From contig NZ_JAGGKG010000012.1 in the NCBI RefSeq assembly GCF_017873435.1, positions 1 to 64,000 of the forward strand: a stretch of DNA of 64,000 bases. The letters run 5' to 3'. The notes under the pieces were generated by a model. The model was not told the origin of the DNA, did no database searches, and worked only from the letters and a program-made list of their open reading frames with translations. Positions 44,238 through 52,432 of the stretch are shown here, one piece after another. Source of the DNA: Paenibacillus turicensis (GTDB lineage: Bacteria; Bacillota; Bacilli; Paenibacillales; Paenibacillaceae). The position numbers and the translations under genes are program-made. How positions within the stretch are numbered: the stretch's first letter is position 1; each line of letters starts with the position of its first letter.

Positions 44238-45653
44238 TTGCTTAAAACTAAAATTATTTGTACGTTAGGCCCTGCATGTGATTCAGTAGATACACTAAAA
44301 CAAATGATTCAGGCTGGGATGACCGTGGGACGACTTAATATGGCACATGGAGAACTCGAGGAGCATGTAGCAAGAATTAAGCGTGTACGTCAAGCAGCAG
44401 AAGAGCTACATACCTTTATCCCAATTATGATGGACATTAAAGGACCTGAGGTGCGAATTGGTAAGCTAAAAGAAGAGTCATGCTTGCTACAGGCAGGGCA
44501 TGAATTGATTTTAACGGCGGATGAGATTCTAGGAGATGCAGAGCGTATTAGTGTCAACTATCCTGATATGCCAAAAGTCGTTAAAGTGGGAGATCGTCTA
44601 TTGATTGATGATGGTTTAGTTGAGCTAACCGTTTTATCTACGGAAGGCAATGATATCCATTGTAAAATTGTGAGTGGTGGTGTATTGAAGCCACGTAAGG
44701 GTGTTAACCTACCTGGGATTAAAACGACATTGCCAGGTGTAACAGAAAGAGATGTTAAGCATATTCAATTTGGCTTAGAAAATGATGTAGAGATGATCGC
44801 GGCTTCCTTTGTACGTAAAGGGGAAGATATTGAGGAAATTAGATCTATTCTAAAATCGCACAATGCAGAGCATGTACAAATTTATTCTAAGATCGAAAAT
44901 GAAGAAGGCTTTCATAACTTAGATGATATCATTAAAGCCTCAGATGGCATTATGGTTGCTCGTGGAGATCTTGGCGTTGAGGTCCCAGTTGAAGATGTGC
45001 CGATGCTGCAAAAAACGATGATTGAGAAATGTAACTTAGCTGGAAAGCCAGTTATCGTTGCAACACATATGCTTGAATCGATGCAGGTTAATCCGCGTCC
45101 TACAAGAGCAGAAGTGAGTGACGTATCTAACGCTGTTTTACAAGGTGCGGATGTTGTTATGTTATCTGGTGAATCTGCGGCAGGGAAATATCCAGTACAG
45201 GCAGTAACCACGATGGCTGCGGTTGCTCGTAAAGCGGAAGGCATGATCGACTATCGTAATCAGTTTAATAAAAAACGTGAGCAGCATGCGACAGATATTA
45301 CAGAGATTATTAGCCAAGGGGCTGTAAGCACAGCGCTTGAAATTGGAGCAACAGCAATCGTTGCGGCAACTGAAAGTGGATTTACCGCTCGGATGATCTC
45401 GAAGTACCGTCCAAATGTGCCTGTTATTGCGATTACACATCAAAAGCACGTTTTAGCTAAGCTTAGTTTATTATTTGGTGTAATCCCTGTGCAGGGAGAG
45501 GTTTACCCTACAACGGATGATATGTTTGAGGCGGCAAAGCAAACGGCATTCAAAACCGGTTACGCTAAAGAAGGCGATTCCATTGTCGTATCCGCAGGAA
45601 TTCCGCTAGGACAAGCTGGGAATACGAACTTAATTAAGGTCATTCAGGCTTAA
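44238..45653 (+). CDS. pyk: Pyruvate kinase
   Basis: A 471-residue glycolytic enzyme converting phosphoenolpyruvate and ADP to pyruvate and ATP. The fold is complete: KIICTLGPACDSVDTLKQMI, Arg32-Leu-Asn34 in GRLNMAHG, MMDIKGPEVRIG (Asp66, Glu71), the B domain, IYSKIENEEG with active-site lysine, MVARGDLGVEVP, VIVATHMLESM and the C-terminal allosteric domain. The extra PEP-utilising domain of Bacillus enzymes is absent. Position 36 is Ala where most enzymes have Ser, a potassium ligand. TTG at 44238 follows GGAGGCGG. A terminator follows at 45675. It may be a second pyruvate kinase. Confidence 0.95.
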   Translation: MLKTKIICTLGPACDSVDTLKQMIQAGMTVGRLNMAHGELEEHVARIKRVRQAAEELHTFIPIMMDIKGPEVRIGKLKEESCLLQAGHELILTADEILGDAERISVNYPDMPKVVKVGDRLLIDDGLVELTVLSTEGNDIHCKIVSGGVLKPRKGVNLPGIKTTLPGVTERDVKHIQFGLENDVEMIAASFVRKGEDIEEIRSILKSHNAEHVQIYSKIENEEGFHNLDDIIKASDGIMVARGDLGVEVPVEDVPMLQKTMIEKCNLAGKPVIVATHMLESMQVNPRPTRAEVSDVSNAVLQGADVVMLSGESAAGKYPVQAVTTMAAVARKAEGMIDYRNQFNKKREQHATDITEIISQGAVSTALEIGATAIVAATESGFTARMISKYRPNVPVIAITHQKHVLAKLSLLFGVIPVQGEVYPTTDDMFEAAKQTAFKTGYAKEGDSIVVSAGIPLGQAGNTNLIKVIQA

Positions 45654-45674
45654 AAGTCTAATTCATTTTAAATT

Positions 45675-45716
45675 GGGGCTGTTCCAATTAGATTTATCTT
45701 TGGAGCAGCCTTTTAT
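45675..45716 (+). terminator. Intrinsic terminator after pyruvate kinase
   Basis: GGGGCTGTTCCA pairs with TGGAGCAGCC, followed by TTTTAT. It begins 22 bases after the pyruvate kinase stop. Confidence 0.75.
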
Positions 45717-45749
45717 GTGAGCGAATAGGTAGAGGAGAGAATATTATTT

Positions 45750-46472
45750 ATGGCAGGATCTAAATATTATGTTATTTGGGAAGGGCATAAGCCAGGTATA
45801 TATACGAGTTGGGCGGAATGTCAGAAGCATGTCTCTGGATACAAAGATGCTAAATTCAAGTCGTATACTTCTAAACAAGAGGCGGAAAACGCGTATGCGG
45901 AAGGCTGGAAAAAGCATTGGGGCAAAGGCGCAGCAAGTGGGAGTAAGAGTAAAACAGGAGGTAATACAGGAAAAGCAGGATCAGCAATAATAGCAGAGAA
46001 ATCAGGGGAATGGGGCTCTAATAAGCATCTTACCTCTACTGCTGGTAAGGCAACTAGTGCTGAAATTGACTATGACAGCATTTCCGTCGATGTTGGCACA
46101 CATGGGAACCCTGGGCCAATTGAATATCAGGGCGTAGATACACGCACAGGGGAAGTCTTATTTGCAAAAGGACCGATTGCGAAGGGGACTAACAATTTAG
46201 GGGAGTTTCTGGCAATCGTGCATTCATTAGCTTATTTAAAGAAGTTAGGCAGCAATAAAACGGTGTATAGTGATTCTAGAACAGCACTTAAATGGCTACG
46301 TGATAAAAAAGTGGCGACCACACTTGTTCGTGATGAGACGACAGCAGAAGTATGGAATTTGGTTGATCGCGCACTTGACTGGCTTCACAACAATACCTAC
46401 AGCAATAAAGTATTGAAATGGGAAACAGAGGTGTGGGGTGAAATTAAGGCGGACTACGGGCGTAAAGGGTAA
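45750..46472 (+). CDS. Ribonuclease H with N-terminal viroplasmin domain
   Basis: A 240-residue RNase H of the type with a separate hybrid-binding domain. Residues 4-50 are the caulimovirus viroplasmin-like domain (KYYVIWEGHKPGIYTSWAEC; KFKSYTSKQEAENAYAEGW). A Gly/Ser/Lys linker follows. Residues about 105-238 are the nuclease: ISVDVGTHGNPGPIEYQG (catalytic Asp), NNLGEFLAIVHSL (Glu), TVYSDSRTALKWL (Asp) and KADYGRK (final Asp). It degrades RNA in RNA-DNA hybrids. The start ATG has only AGGAGAGAA at some distance. It stands alone after pyruvate kinase. Confidence 0.95.
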   Translation: MAGSKYYVIWEGHKPGIYTSWAECQKHVSGYKDAKFKSYTSKQEAENAYAEGWKKHWGKGAASGSKSKTGGNTGKAGSAIIAEKSGEWGSNKHLTSTAGKATSAEIDYDSISVDVGTHGNPGPIEYQGVDTRTGEVLFAKGPIAKGTNNLGEFLAIVHSLAYLKKLGSNKTVYSDSRTALKWLRDKKVATTLVRDETTAEVWNLVDRALDWLHNNTYSNKVLKWETEVWGEIKADYGRKG

Positions 46473-46498
46473 GGGGAGTTTTCTTTAAACATAGAAAA

Positions 46499-46545
46499 AG
46501 AAGCTTATCTAGCTTCATTTTTAGAAGTAAATAAGCTCCTTATTG
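46499..46545. terminator. Hairpin between convergent RNase H and anti-sigma genes
   Basis: AGAAGCTTAT pairs with ATAAGCTCCTT around an inner AGCTTC/GAAGT stem. The T run is poor, so this is a weak candidate that may serve both genes. Confidence 0.4.
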
Positions 46546-46565
46546 ATACAAACTATAACCCACTG

Positions 46566-47525
46566 TTATTTTTTTGCCTTTGCCTTTGGAATGATTTGTT
46601 TTGCAACTTCAATTAACTCCTCATCAGAAACTTCACCTTTATTAGTTCTCAGACTATAGACGTATGCTGTTTTTGCTTTTGGTGCCTCATAAGCCCAAAT
46701 CAATTCTTTACCGTCAGTTTTTTTAATGACATCCTCCCCGTTTATCTTGATTTTTTCACTGACATTTTTTTTATTTTGTGTGGAGGCTGAGACTGAGGTA
46801 GCATGTATAATTTGTAATGTAAATTCCTTTTTCCCACTTACATAATTAATATTTGCAAGCCAAAAGTCATCTTTGAACGGAACCGGCATTAAAGCATAAT
46901 CTTGCCCGTTAGCTTGAGCTTCTGCTAGGAGTTTGTTTGCAATCTCCTTTTTTTCCTCGTCTGACAGCTTGTAAATGTCAACTCCATGTTCCATATGGAC
47001 GCTTGCATTTTTAAATTTGTATTTATTATTGGCTGAAATCTCCTTTAAAAGAGGCTTATCTGGAATTTTAACCATTTTTTGCAATTCATTGAAGCTAGTT
47101 ATTTCATGTGCTGTTCCTTTGAGGTCTATTTCTTGATTTGGATTGTTTGGCACAACATAGATAAACGCTAGTTGACCTGGTTTAAATTTATTTACCCATA
47201 TCTCGTTCATTCTTGATATTCTGTTATATTCCTCTTCGGTACGTTTATCTTCAGTATGTGTGAAAGGCTTTTCCTCAAACAGCACCTTTCCTGATTCGCT
47301 CGTCAAAGACTGGTATTTTACCGCAGCAAATCCTGTGGAAGCAGTTAACAATGCACCAAGCAGGATAAGAAAGCTAACTTTATATTTCACTAAAAATCGC
47401 TCCTTTTTGTATGATGGCTTTTCAGCTTCAATCTGGTTTATAATTCGATTCTGTAGGGTAGTTCCTGAAGGCTCAACCTTTTGAAACAGTAGCTTCAGAT
47501 CTTCTTCCGGATGGTTCGGTTGCAT
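46566..47525 (-). CDS. Single-span putative anti-sigma factor 1
   Basis: A 319-residue membrane protein. Residues 1-55 are cytoplasmic (PNHPEEDLKLLFQKVEPSGT), residues about 58-78 form the only transmembrane helix (VSFLILLGALLTASTGFAAV), and the rest is an exported Lys-rich domain (YNRISRMNEIWVNKFKPGQL; WAYEAPKAKTAYVYSLRTNK). There is no zinc-binding HxxxCxxC motif, so it is not a ZAS-type anti-sigma. The role is inferred from position: it overlaps the ECF sigma gene by 53 bases and ATG at 47525 has GGGAGGAAA before it. A longer start at 47657 runs deep into the sigma gene. It has a paralogue at 48242. Confidence 0.75.
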   Translation of the reverse strand: MQPNHPEEDLKLLFQKVEPSGTTLQNRIINQIEAEKPSYKKERFLVKYKVSFLILLGALLTASTGFAAVKYQSLTSESGKVLFEEKPFTHTEDKRTEEEYNRISRMNEIWVNKFKPGQLAFIYVVPNNPNQEIDLKGTAHEITSFNELQKMVKIPDKPLLKEISANNKYKFKNASVHMEHGVDIYKLSDEEKKEIANKLLAEAQANGQDYALMPVPFKDDFWLANINYVSGKKEFTLQIIHATSVSASTQNKKNVSEKIKINGEDVIKKTDGKELIWAYEAPKAKTAYVYSLRTNKGEVSDEELIEVAKQIIPKAKAKK

Positions 47526-48072
47526 ACTGTTTTTCCTCCCTCGTCCGATCATAGTTTTTTCTGAATTTTTCAACAGCTCGCTGATATTTTTTACGTAAGT
47601 AAGTGGAGCTTTGATTAAGGATAAGACTGATTTCGTTATAGCTTTTATCCTCAACACAACGTAAAATTATTACGCTACGCTCTTCATTAGACAGTGTGGC
47701 TAGTGCAAATAGTACAGCAGGATTATAATATTTATGATCAATGGCTTGATCCACTTGGTTGTTGTCCCGATCACTTTTGTATAAAAAGGGGAGTAGCTTC
47801 ATTACTTTTCGTTTACGGAGCATATCAATTGATTGATTATAGGCTATACGATATAGCCATGCTTCAAAAGGTCGATCAGGCTGATAGCTGCTTAGTCCCC
47901 GATAAGCTTTTAGAAATACCTCTTGCGTGCAATCCTCCGCTTCCCCATAATCCCCTAGCATATGGTAGCAGTAATTAAAAATGAATTTCTCACAGCGAAT
48001 AACGATGATCGTAAACTGATCCTTCTCTCCTGCTAGCACATCCTTAACAATCTGTTCATTTGTGATATCCAA
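47473..48072 (-). CDS. ECF sigma factor 1
   Basis: A 199-residue extracytoplasmic-function sigma factor. Region 2 is NYCYHMLGDYGEAEDCTQEV, then FLKAYRGLSSYQPDRPFEAW and LYRIAYNQSIDMLRKRK; region 4 is LSNEERSVIILRCVEDKSYN, EISLILNQSSTYLRKKYQRA. Between the two lies a linker with LLPFLYKSD, shared with the second sigma factor at 49125. The TTG start at 48070-48072 has AAAGG eight bases before it and a GGGAGGGAAC further upstream. Its stop lies inside the anti-sigma gene, so expression of the pair is coupled. Target genes are unknown. Confidence 0.92.
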   Translation of the reverse strand: MDITNEQIVKDVLAGEKDQFTIIVIRCEKFIFNYCYHMLGDYGEAEDCTQEVFLKAYRGLSSYQPDRPFEAWLYRIAYNQSIDMLRKRKVMKLLPFLYKSDRDNNQVDQAIDHKYYNPAVLFALATLSNEERSVIILRCVEDKSYNEISLILNQSSTYLRKKYQRAVEKFRKNYDRTREEKQYATEPSGRRSEATVSKG

Positions 48073-48177
48073 GGTGCCTTTGTTCCCTCCCTTCCTTCAA
48101 TTGGTTTAACGAAGGTTTGTCCATGAAATGTGACATATGTATAAAATAAAATAAAAGTATACATAAATGCTCACCAA

Positions 48178-48236
48178 AAATAAGACGTACAATGTCCTTA
48201 TTCAAGCTGAACAAGGGTCCCATTATACGTCTTTGT
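48178..48236 (-). terminator. Terminator of sigma/anti-sigma pair 2
   Basis: On the minus strand AAAGACGTATAATGGGAC pairs imperfectly with GACATTGTACGTCTTA around an inner CCTTGTTCAGCTTGAATAAGG hairpin, followed by TTTTTGG. It separates pair 2 from pair 1, so they are two transcripts. Confidence 0.7.
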
Positions 48237-48241
48237 TAATC

Positions 48242-49168
48242 CTACTTTACATTCAAATACAATTTTGCGATAGAGATCATTTCGTTTTTGTTTATTTTAT
48301 TTTTATTTACGGTCAAAAAGTGCTGGATGTGATAACCTTCTTCACCTGTTTCCGTAATAAAGCGCATCGTACGTTCTTGATCATATTCGGCATAAATAAC
48401 CTTATTATCTCCAATTTGCAGTTCCTCTGATTTAAACTTCTCATAGGTTTCTTTATCTAAATTCAATGTGATCTTCTCATTGGTTCTCATCTGTGTAAGT
48501 CTAATCGTTCCATTTCCATAATTACTTGTTGCATTCCAAATTTTACTTGAATGTTGGATTTTCTTTACTGCGAATTGTTCGTCAGATTGTCTCGCCTTTG
48601 GTTCCAACTCAGCGATCAGCGTACTTTCCTCTGTATCACTTAAAGAAGGAAGACTGTACGAAATACTTCCGTCTGTATATTTATATTTTTTTAATACAGT
48701 ATCTAACACTGTAGCGCCAGAGCCTTTTAATTTTGTGCGTAACTCAGCAGGACTAGAAAACCCAATTCCCATCCCATTCACCTTATAAAGTTCACCTTCA
48801 TTATCTGGACCAGCTACATAAACAACAGCAGTTTCTCCAGGATTTAATAGCTTAGAACCAAAATGATGTGCTTTTAAGCTGCGTAATTGCTTATCTTTAC
48901 TATAATCCGCAGGACGTTCATATTGTTTTTCCTCGTATACCACTTCGCCTTTTTTGTTATCTATAGTTAAAAATTGAGAAGCTGCAAATGCAGAGGAAGC
49001 AAGCATTACGCTCCCAAGTGCAACCACTGTACCCACTCTGAAAAATGATTTAGGCTTAATCATGTTATTCTCCTTTAGTTTAGTCATAACAGCGTTTGTC
49101 ACATCAATTTGTGGAATATCGCTATTATGAAATATTTTTTTGAGGTCTTGAGCTTGAGTGTCCTTCAT
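48242..49168 (-). CDS. Single-span putative anti-sigma factor 2
   Basis: A 308-residue paralogue of the protein at 46566. A short cytoplasmic region (DTQAQDLKKIFHNSDIPQID) precedes one transmembrane helix at about 42-62 (VGTVVALGSVMLASSAFAAS), then an exported domain (IDNKKGEVVYEEKQYERPAD; LNPGETAVVYVAGPDNEGEL). Again no zinc motif is present. The ATG follows AGGAGGTAAAGTAG and lies 44 bases inside the end of the ECF sigma gene. The order TM-FAA-strand-GEVxYEEK is shared with paralogue 1 (GKVLFEEKPF), which supports common descent. The anti-sigma role is inferred from the overlap and topology. Confidence 0.75.
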   Translation of the reverse strand: MKDTQAQDLKKIFHNSDIPQIDVTNAVMTKLKENNMIKPKSFFRVGTVVALGSVMLASSAFAASQFLTIDNKKGEVVYEEKQYERPADYSKDKQLRSLKAHHFGSKLLNPGETAVVYVAGPDNEGELYKVNGMGIGFSSPAELRTKLKGSGATVLDTVLKKYKYTDGSISYSLPSLSDTEESTLIAELEPKARQSDEQFAVKKIQHSSKIWNATSNYGNGTIRLTQMRTNEKITLNLDKETYEKFKSEELQIGDNKVIYAEYDQERTMRFITETGEEGYHIQHFLTVNKNKINKNEMISIAKLYLNVK

Positions 49169-49718
49169 CTACTTTACCTCCTGTAGCTTGAGCATAATGT
49201 TTTCTAAATTTTGATGCCGTCCTTTGAAACTTTTTTCGAAGATTATTACTATTTTGTTGTAGAATTTCCCCAATTTCCTTATAGTCTTTATCCTCAACAC
49301 ACCTTAAAATAAGTAGGCTACGTTCTTCAGGTGACAATTTAGACATCGCTTTGGCTACAGCTTCATCCCAGTAATGCTCCTCAATGGCCTGATCTACAGG
49401 GCGATGGGTTTCATCACTTTTATATAGAAATGGGAGGTATTTAGAGAGCTTACGTTTACGCAAAACATCAATACATGTGTTCGAAGCAATTTTATATAGC
49501 CAAGCTTCAAAGGATTTGTCAGGCTGATAGGAACCTAATCTTTGGTAAGCCTTAATAAAAGTATCTTGTGTGGCGTCCTCGGCTTCTGCATGCTGCCCTA
49601 ACATATGATAACAATACGTAAAAATTTGTTGCTGATAGGACCTCATAATTTTTTCAAATAAGGACAAATCACCCTGCAAAACTTCTACTATAGCTTGATT
49701 TAGGTCAATTTCATCCAT
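49125..49718 (-). CDS. ECF sigma factor 2
   Basis: A 197-residue ECF sigma factor, paralogous to the one at 47473. Region 2: TYCYHMLGQHAEAEDATQDT, FIKAYQRLGSYQPDKSFEAW, LYKIASNTCIDVLRKRK; linker with YLPFLYKSDETHRPVDQAIE; region 4: LSPEERSLLILRCVEDKDYK, EIGEILQQNSNNLRKKFQRT. The ATG follows AAGGAGTGAAGAA. It heads its own transcript and overlaps its anti-sigma gene. The 320-base gap upstream (49719-50038) is AT-rich and holds a small TCGACGTCGA palindrome (49791-49800) and no gene; I could not identify an ECF promoter with confidence. Confidence 0.92.
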   Translation of the reverse strand: MDEIDLNQAIVEVLQGDLSLFEKIMRSYQQQIFTYCYHMLGQHAEAEDATQDTFIKAYQRLGSYQPDKSFEAWLYKIASNTCIDVLRKRKLSKYLPFLYKSDETHRPVDQAIEEHYWDEAVAKAMSKLSPEERSLLILRCVEDKDYKEIGEILQQNSNNLRKKFQRTASKFRKHYAQATGGKVDEGHSSSRPQKNIS

Positions 49719-50038
49719 TTCTTCACTCCTTAACTAAAAGCCGGCTCTGTTAGAATATTAAAGGGACATGAATTACATTTTAAAATCTATTCGACGTCGA
49801 AGATTTGCCCTTATATTTAGTACTACGATTAAGGGTAGTTGAAATGTGGCATAGCACAGAAATTAATCTCATTTTTTTTCATAATTTTTCAATTTGATAT
49901 TATGTTGCTCTGAGCGTACTATTGTATTGTAGGTACAAAGAACTATAAAAATTGTTTTTTTACTCTATCAAAAATTTATTAACTACTAGTGAATGAAATT
50001 AGCCAGAATGTTTAATTATAAGAAAAGAGGGTGAGTAA

Positions 50039-50941
50039 TTGGAACCAGTCAAAGTTAAACGTAGTATTATACCACAAACTCCTCTACAGGGCTTACAGCT
50101 AGGTTACATTTTACTTATTATGCTGGTCTTGCTACAGGAGGTTTTTGTTTTCTGGCATATCCAAAACACACAAGCCTTTACACCGTTAGATTTAGTTTTT
50201 AACGTTATAGCTTTGCTTGGATTGCTTGCAGGTGTTGTTTTACCTTTCGGAGTTACCGTGGTTTCTATATTTGTATATTTTGTGTTGTATTTAGTTTGGT
50301 TAGCGACCTATGCACCCTCAGAGGTTATAACGATCACTTGGTTATTAGTGATTCCTGCTAATATGCTTGTTGCTGCACTTATTAAAACGTACTTTATTCG
50401 TAGTCATCAATTTGTCGAACGCTTAGAAAACTTAGAGCAAAGAAATCCGCAAATTGACTTAGATACTGCGCTGGGCAACAAGCTTGCATTTGCAGATGCT
50501 TTTGTGAAACAATCAAATTTAGCACGACGTTATCCTGATAAATATAATTTCTGTATTGCCTTATTTAAAATTGAATTTTTACCTTTAGTTCAGGAATCGC
50601 TTGGTGCAGAGGGTTATTCTGATTTGCTACTTAATTTATCTGAAACAATCCAGAAGCAATTAAGATACGAAGATTATAAATTTTCGATTGATGGTGGACG
50701 TTTTGTTGTCATTTGTCCATTAACACGTCCAGAGTTTTTAGATGCGTTAACGAATCGAATTAAATGGGCGATGATGGATATGCCTGTGACAGATTTAAAG
50801 GGTGGTTCTTTGAAGCTTGTTATTCGCGCAGGCACTCTTGTGTTTCAACCGGATCAGCTTAGTCAATATGAAACCGCAGATGATATCATTAATACGTTAG
50901 AGAGAAGTACAGAGACGGACTTAATCGCTGAATTCATTTAA
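50039..50941 (+). CDS. Membrane protein with degenerate GGDEF domain (YdaK-like)
   Basis: A 300-residue protein. Four membrane helices fill residues about 15-125 (GYILLIMLVLLQEVFVFWHI; LVFNVIALLGLLAGVVLPFG; FVYFVLYLVWLATYAPSEVI; WLLVIPANMLVAALI). A short coiled helix leads to a GGDEF-fold domain (about 145-290) with DLDTALGNKLAFADAFVKQS as the start. The signature GGDEF is replaced by D218-G-G-R-F222 (SIDGGRFVVICP), so cyclase activity is not expected. B. subtilis YdaK has the same layout and is a c-di-GMP receptor of an exopolysaccharide operon. TTG at 50039 follows GAGGGTGAGTAA. It is the first gene of a three-gene operon with a 48-residue peptide and a GT2 enzyme. Confidence 0.85.
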   Translation: MEPVKVKRSIIPQTPLQGLQLGYILLIMLVLLQEVFVFWHIQNTQAFTPLDLVFNVIALLGLLAGVVLPFGVTVVSIFVYFVLYLVWLATYAPSEVITITWLLVIPANMLVAALIKTYFIRSHQFVERLENLEQRNPQIDLDTALGNKLAFADAFVKQSNLARRYPDKYNFCIALFKIEFLPLVQESLGAEGYSDLLLNLSETIQKQLRYEDYKFSIDGGRFVVICPLTRPEFLDALTNRIKWAMMDMPVTDLKGGSLKLVIRAGTLVFQPDQLSQYETADDIINTLERSTETDLIAEFI

Positions 50942-50961
50942 TTAGGAAAGGAATTGGGGTA

Positions 50962-51108
50962 ATGGCGAGTTATTTAAATTGGTTTATCCCGCTATGTATT
51001 GCAGTGAGTTCCTTTTTTGCAATTACGATTGTTGGTCTAACGATTGCGACATTAAGATTCCGCGCCCAAGTGTATCGTAAATATGATCGAGGGCAAAATA
51101 ATGACTGA
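50962..51108 (+). CDS. 48-residue single-span membrane peptide
   Basis: A short open frame of 48 codons, overlooked by a length cut-off. It starts MASYLNWFIPLC, has one hydrophobic helix (about 9-32, ending IVGLTIATL), and a basic, hydrophilic tail, RFRAQVYRKYDRGQNND. The ATG follows GGAATTGGGGTA. It begins 20 bases after the GGDEF-like gene and its stop codon overlaps the start of the glycosyltransferase gene by eight bases (ATGACTGA), so translation of the two is coupled. Small membrane subunits are known in cellulose and related synthase complexes; I propose a similar accessory role here, which is inference. Confidence 0.75.
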   Translation: MASYLNWFIPLCIAVSSFFAITIVGLTIATLRFRAQVYRKYDRGQNND

Positions 51109-52399
51109 TTTTATATTACTGTTTTCGATTATTAGTATTTGGATTGCCGTGACGGAAGCCATTGTCATTATGATTGGCGCGATTCGCTTTATGAGTAGAC
51201 AAAATAAAAGTAAAGTTATTTTCCCAAAATCCATGGATGATTATCCGACGGTAACCGTGTTAGTGCCTGCACATAATGAAGAAATTGTGGTTGCTATTAC
51301 CGCAGAGCATATTTTACGGCTTAATTATCCTGAGGATAAGGTTCAGATCATTATGATTGCGGATAATTGCACAGATTCAACGGCTGCTAAGCTAAAGGAG
51401 CTTAAAAATCGTCCAAGCTACCAGCATCGTAATTTTCAGATTTTAGAGCGGACTGGAAAAGGCGGGAAGTCAGGCGCTTTAAATGATGCATTAAAGCTAA
51501 CTACAGGTGACTGGATTTGTGTGTATGATGCGGATGCAGCACCGGAAAAAAATGCGCTTATGTTTTTGGTGCAAAAGGCATTAGAGAAGCCAGACTTATA
51601 CGGAGCAGTATTTGGACGTAACAAGGCACGCAATCGCGGTCAGAACTTTTTGTCAAAATGCATTAATCAAGAGTTAGTTACCATTCAACGTGTTCATCAT
51701 ACTGGCTTATGGGAATTATTTCAGGTGGGAACGATTCCAGGTACGAATTTTATTGTCAGTACAGAGCTGATGCGTGAGATCGGCGGCTGGGATGAAAATG
51801 CGATTACAGAAGATACGGCAGTTTCTTTTGAGATTATGAAAAAGGGCAAGCTGATTGCATTAGCACCTCAAGCCGAGGCATATCAACAGGAGCCAGAGCA
51901 GCTAAGTGTATATATGAAGCAGCGTGGTCGGTGGTCTAAAGGGAATTTTCATGTCATTATGGACAATTTCCATCATTTATTTGATCGTACAAGCTGGCGT
52001 ATCAAGCTTCATGTGCTTTATTTTGCCGCTAGTTATTTCTGGTTTATGCTGGCGATTATTATTTCAGATATTATTTTCTTGTTTAATATTGGCTACCAGA
52101 TCGCTCGATTGTTTAATCCTGCGTTGCAAAGCCCAATTCAATTTTCCAGCGACGTCTATGTATATCTCGTCATCGCTTGGGCATTGATGTACTTTATCTA
52201 CGTACTGCAAATTAACTTAGCCTTAGCCTCCGATATCGGGCAAAGTAACATTGAAAACTTTATCGTTTCTTGCGTATCTTATTTCACCTATTCCCAACTG
52301 TTTCTTGTCATATCGGTTAAAGCCTTTTGGGTCATTATCGTGGATAAGATAACAGGACGAGAGGGGAATAAGTGGTATAAAACGCAGCGCTTTGGCTGA
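51101..52399 (+). CDS. Processive family 2 glycosyltransferase (YdaM/BcsA-like)
   Basis: A 432-residue membrane glycosyltransferase. One helix at the N-terminus (about 3-25) is followed by the GT-A catalytic domain: TVLVPAHNEEIVV, DAD at Asp143-Asp145 in CVYDADAAPEK, TED at 236-238 in AITEDTAVSFEIMK, and the product-site motif QRGRW at 274-278. Three or four C-terminal helices form the pore (YFWFMLAIIISDIIFLFNIG; VYLVIAWALMYFIYVLQI; YSQLFLVISVKAFWVIIV). These motifs define processive synthases that make and export polysaccharide. ATG at 51101 follows GAGGG. There is no PilZ domain, so c-di-GMP control, if any, would come from the GGDEF-like partner at 50039. Confidence 0.92.
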   Translation: MTDFILLFSIISIWIAVTEAIVIMIGAIRFMSRQNKSKVIFPKSMDDYPTVTVLVPAHNEEIVVAITAEHILRLNYPEDKVQIIMIADNCTDSTAAKLKELKNRPSYQHRNFQILERTGKGGKSGALNDALKLTTGDWICVYDADAAPEKNALMFLVQKALEKPDLYGAVFGRNKARNRGQNFLSKCINQELVTIQRVHHTGLWELFQVGTIPGTNFIVSTELMREIGGWDENAITEDTAVSFEIMKKGKLIALAPQAEAYQQEPEQLSVYMKQRGRWSKGNFHVIMDNFHHLFDRTSWRIKLHVLYFAASYFWFMLAIIISDIIFLFNIGYQIARLFNPALQSPIQFSSDVYVYLVIAWALMYFIYVLQINLALASDIGQSNIENFIVSCVSYFTYSQLFLVISVKAFWVIIVDKITGREGNKWYKTQRFG

Positions 52400-52432
52400 T
52401 TAGGTAGCCCATTTATTTTTGGTTTTTGCTTT

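Noticed and set aside
47526-47657. N-terminal extension of the first anti-sigma gene
   Set aside because: It runs far into the sigma-factor gene in another phase and lacks a ribosome site; ATG 47525 has a strong one.
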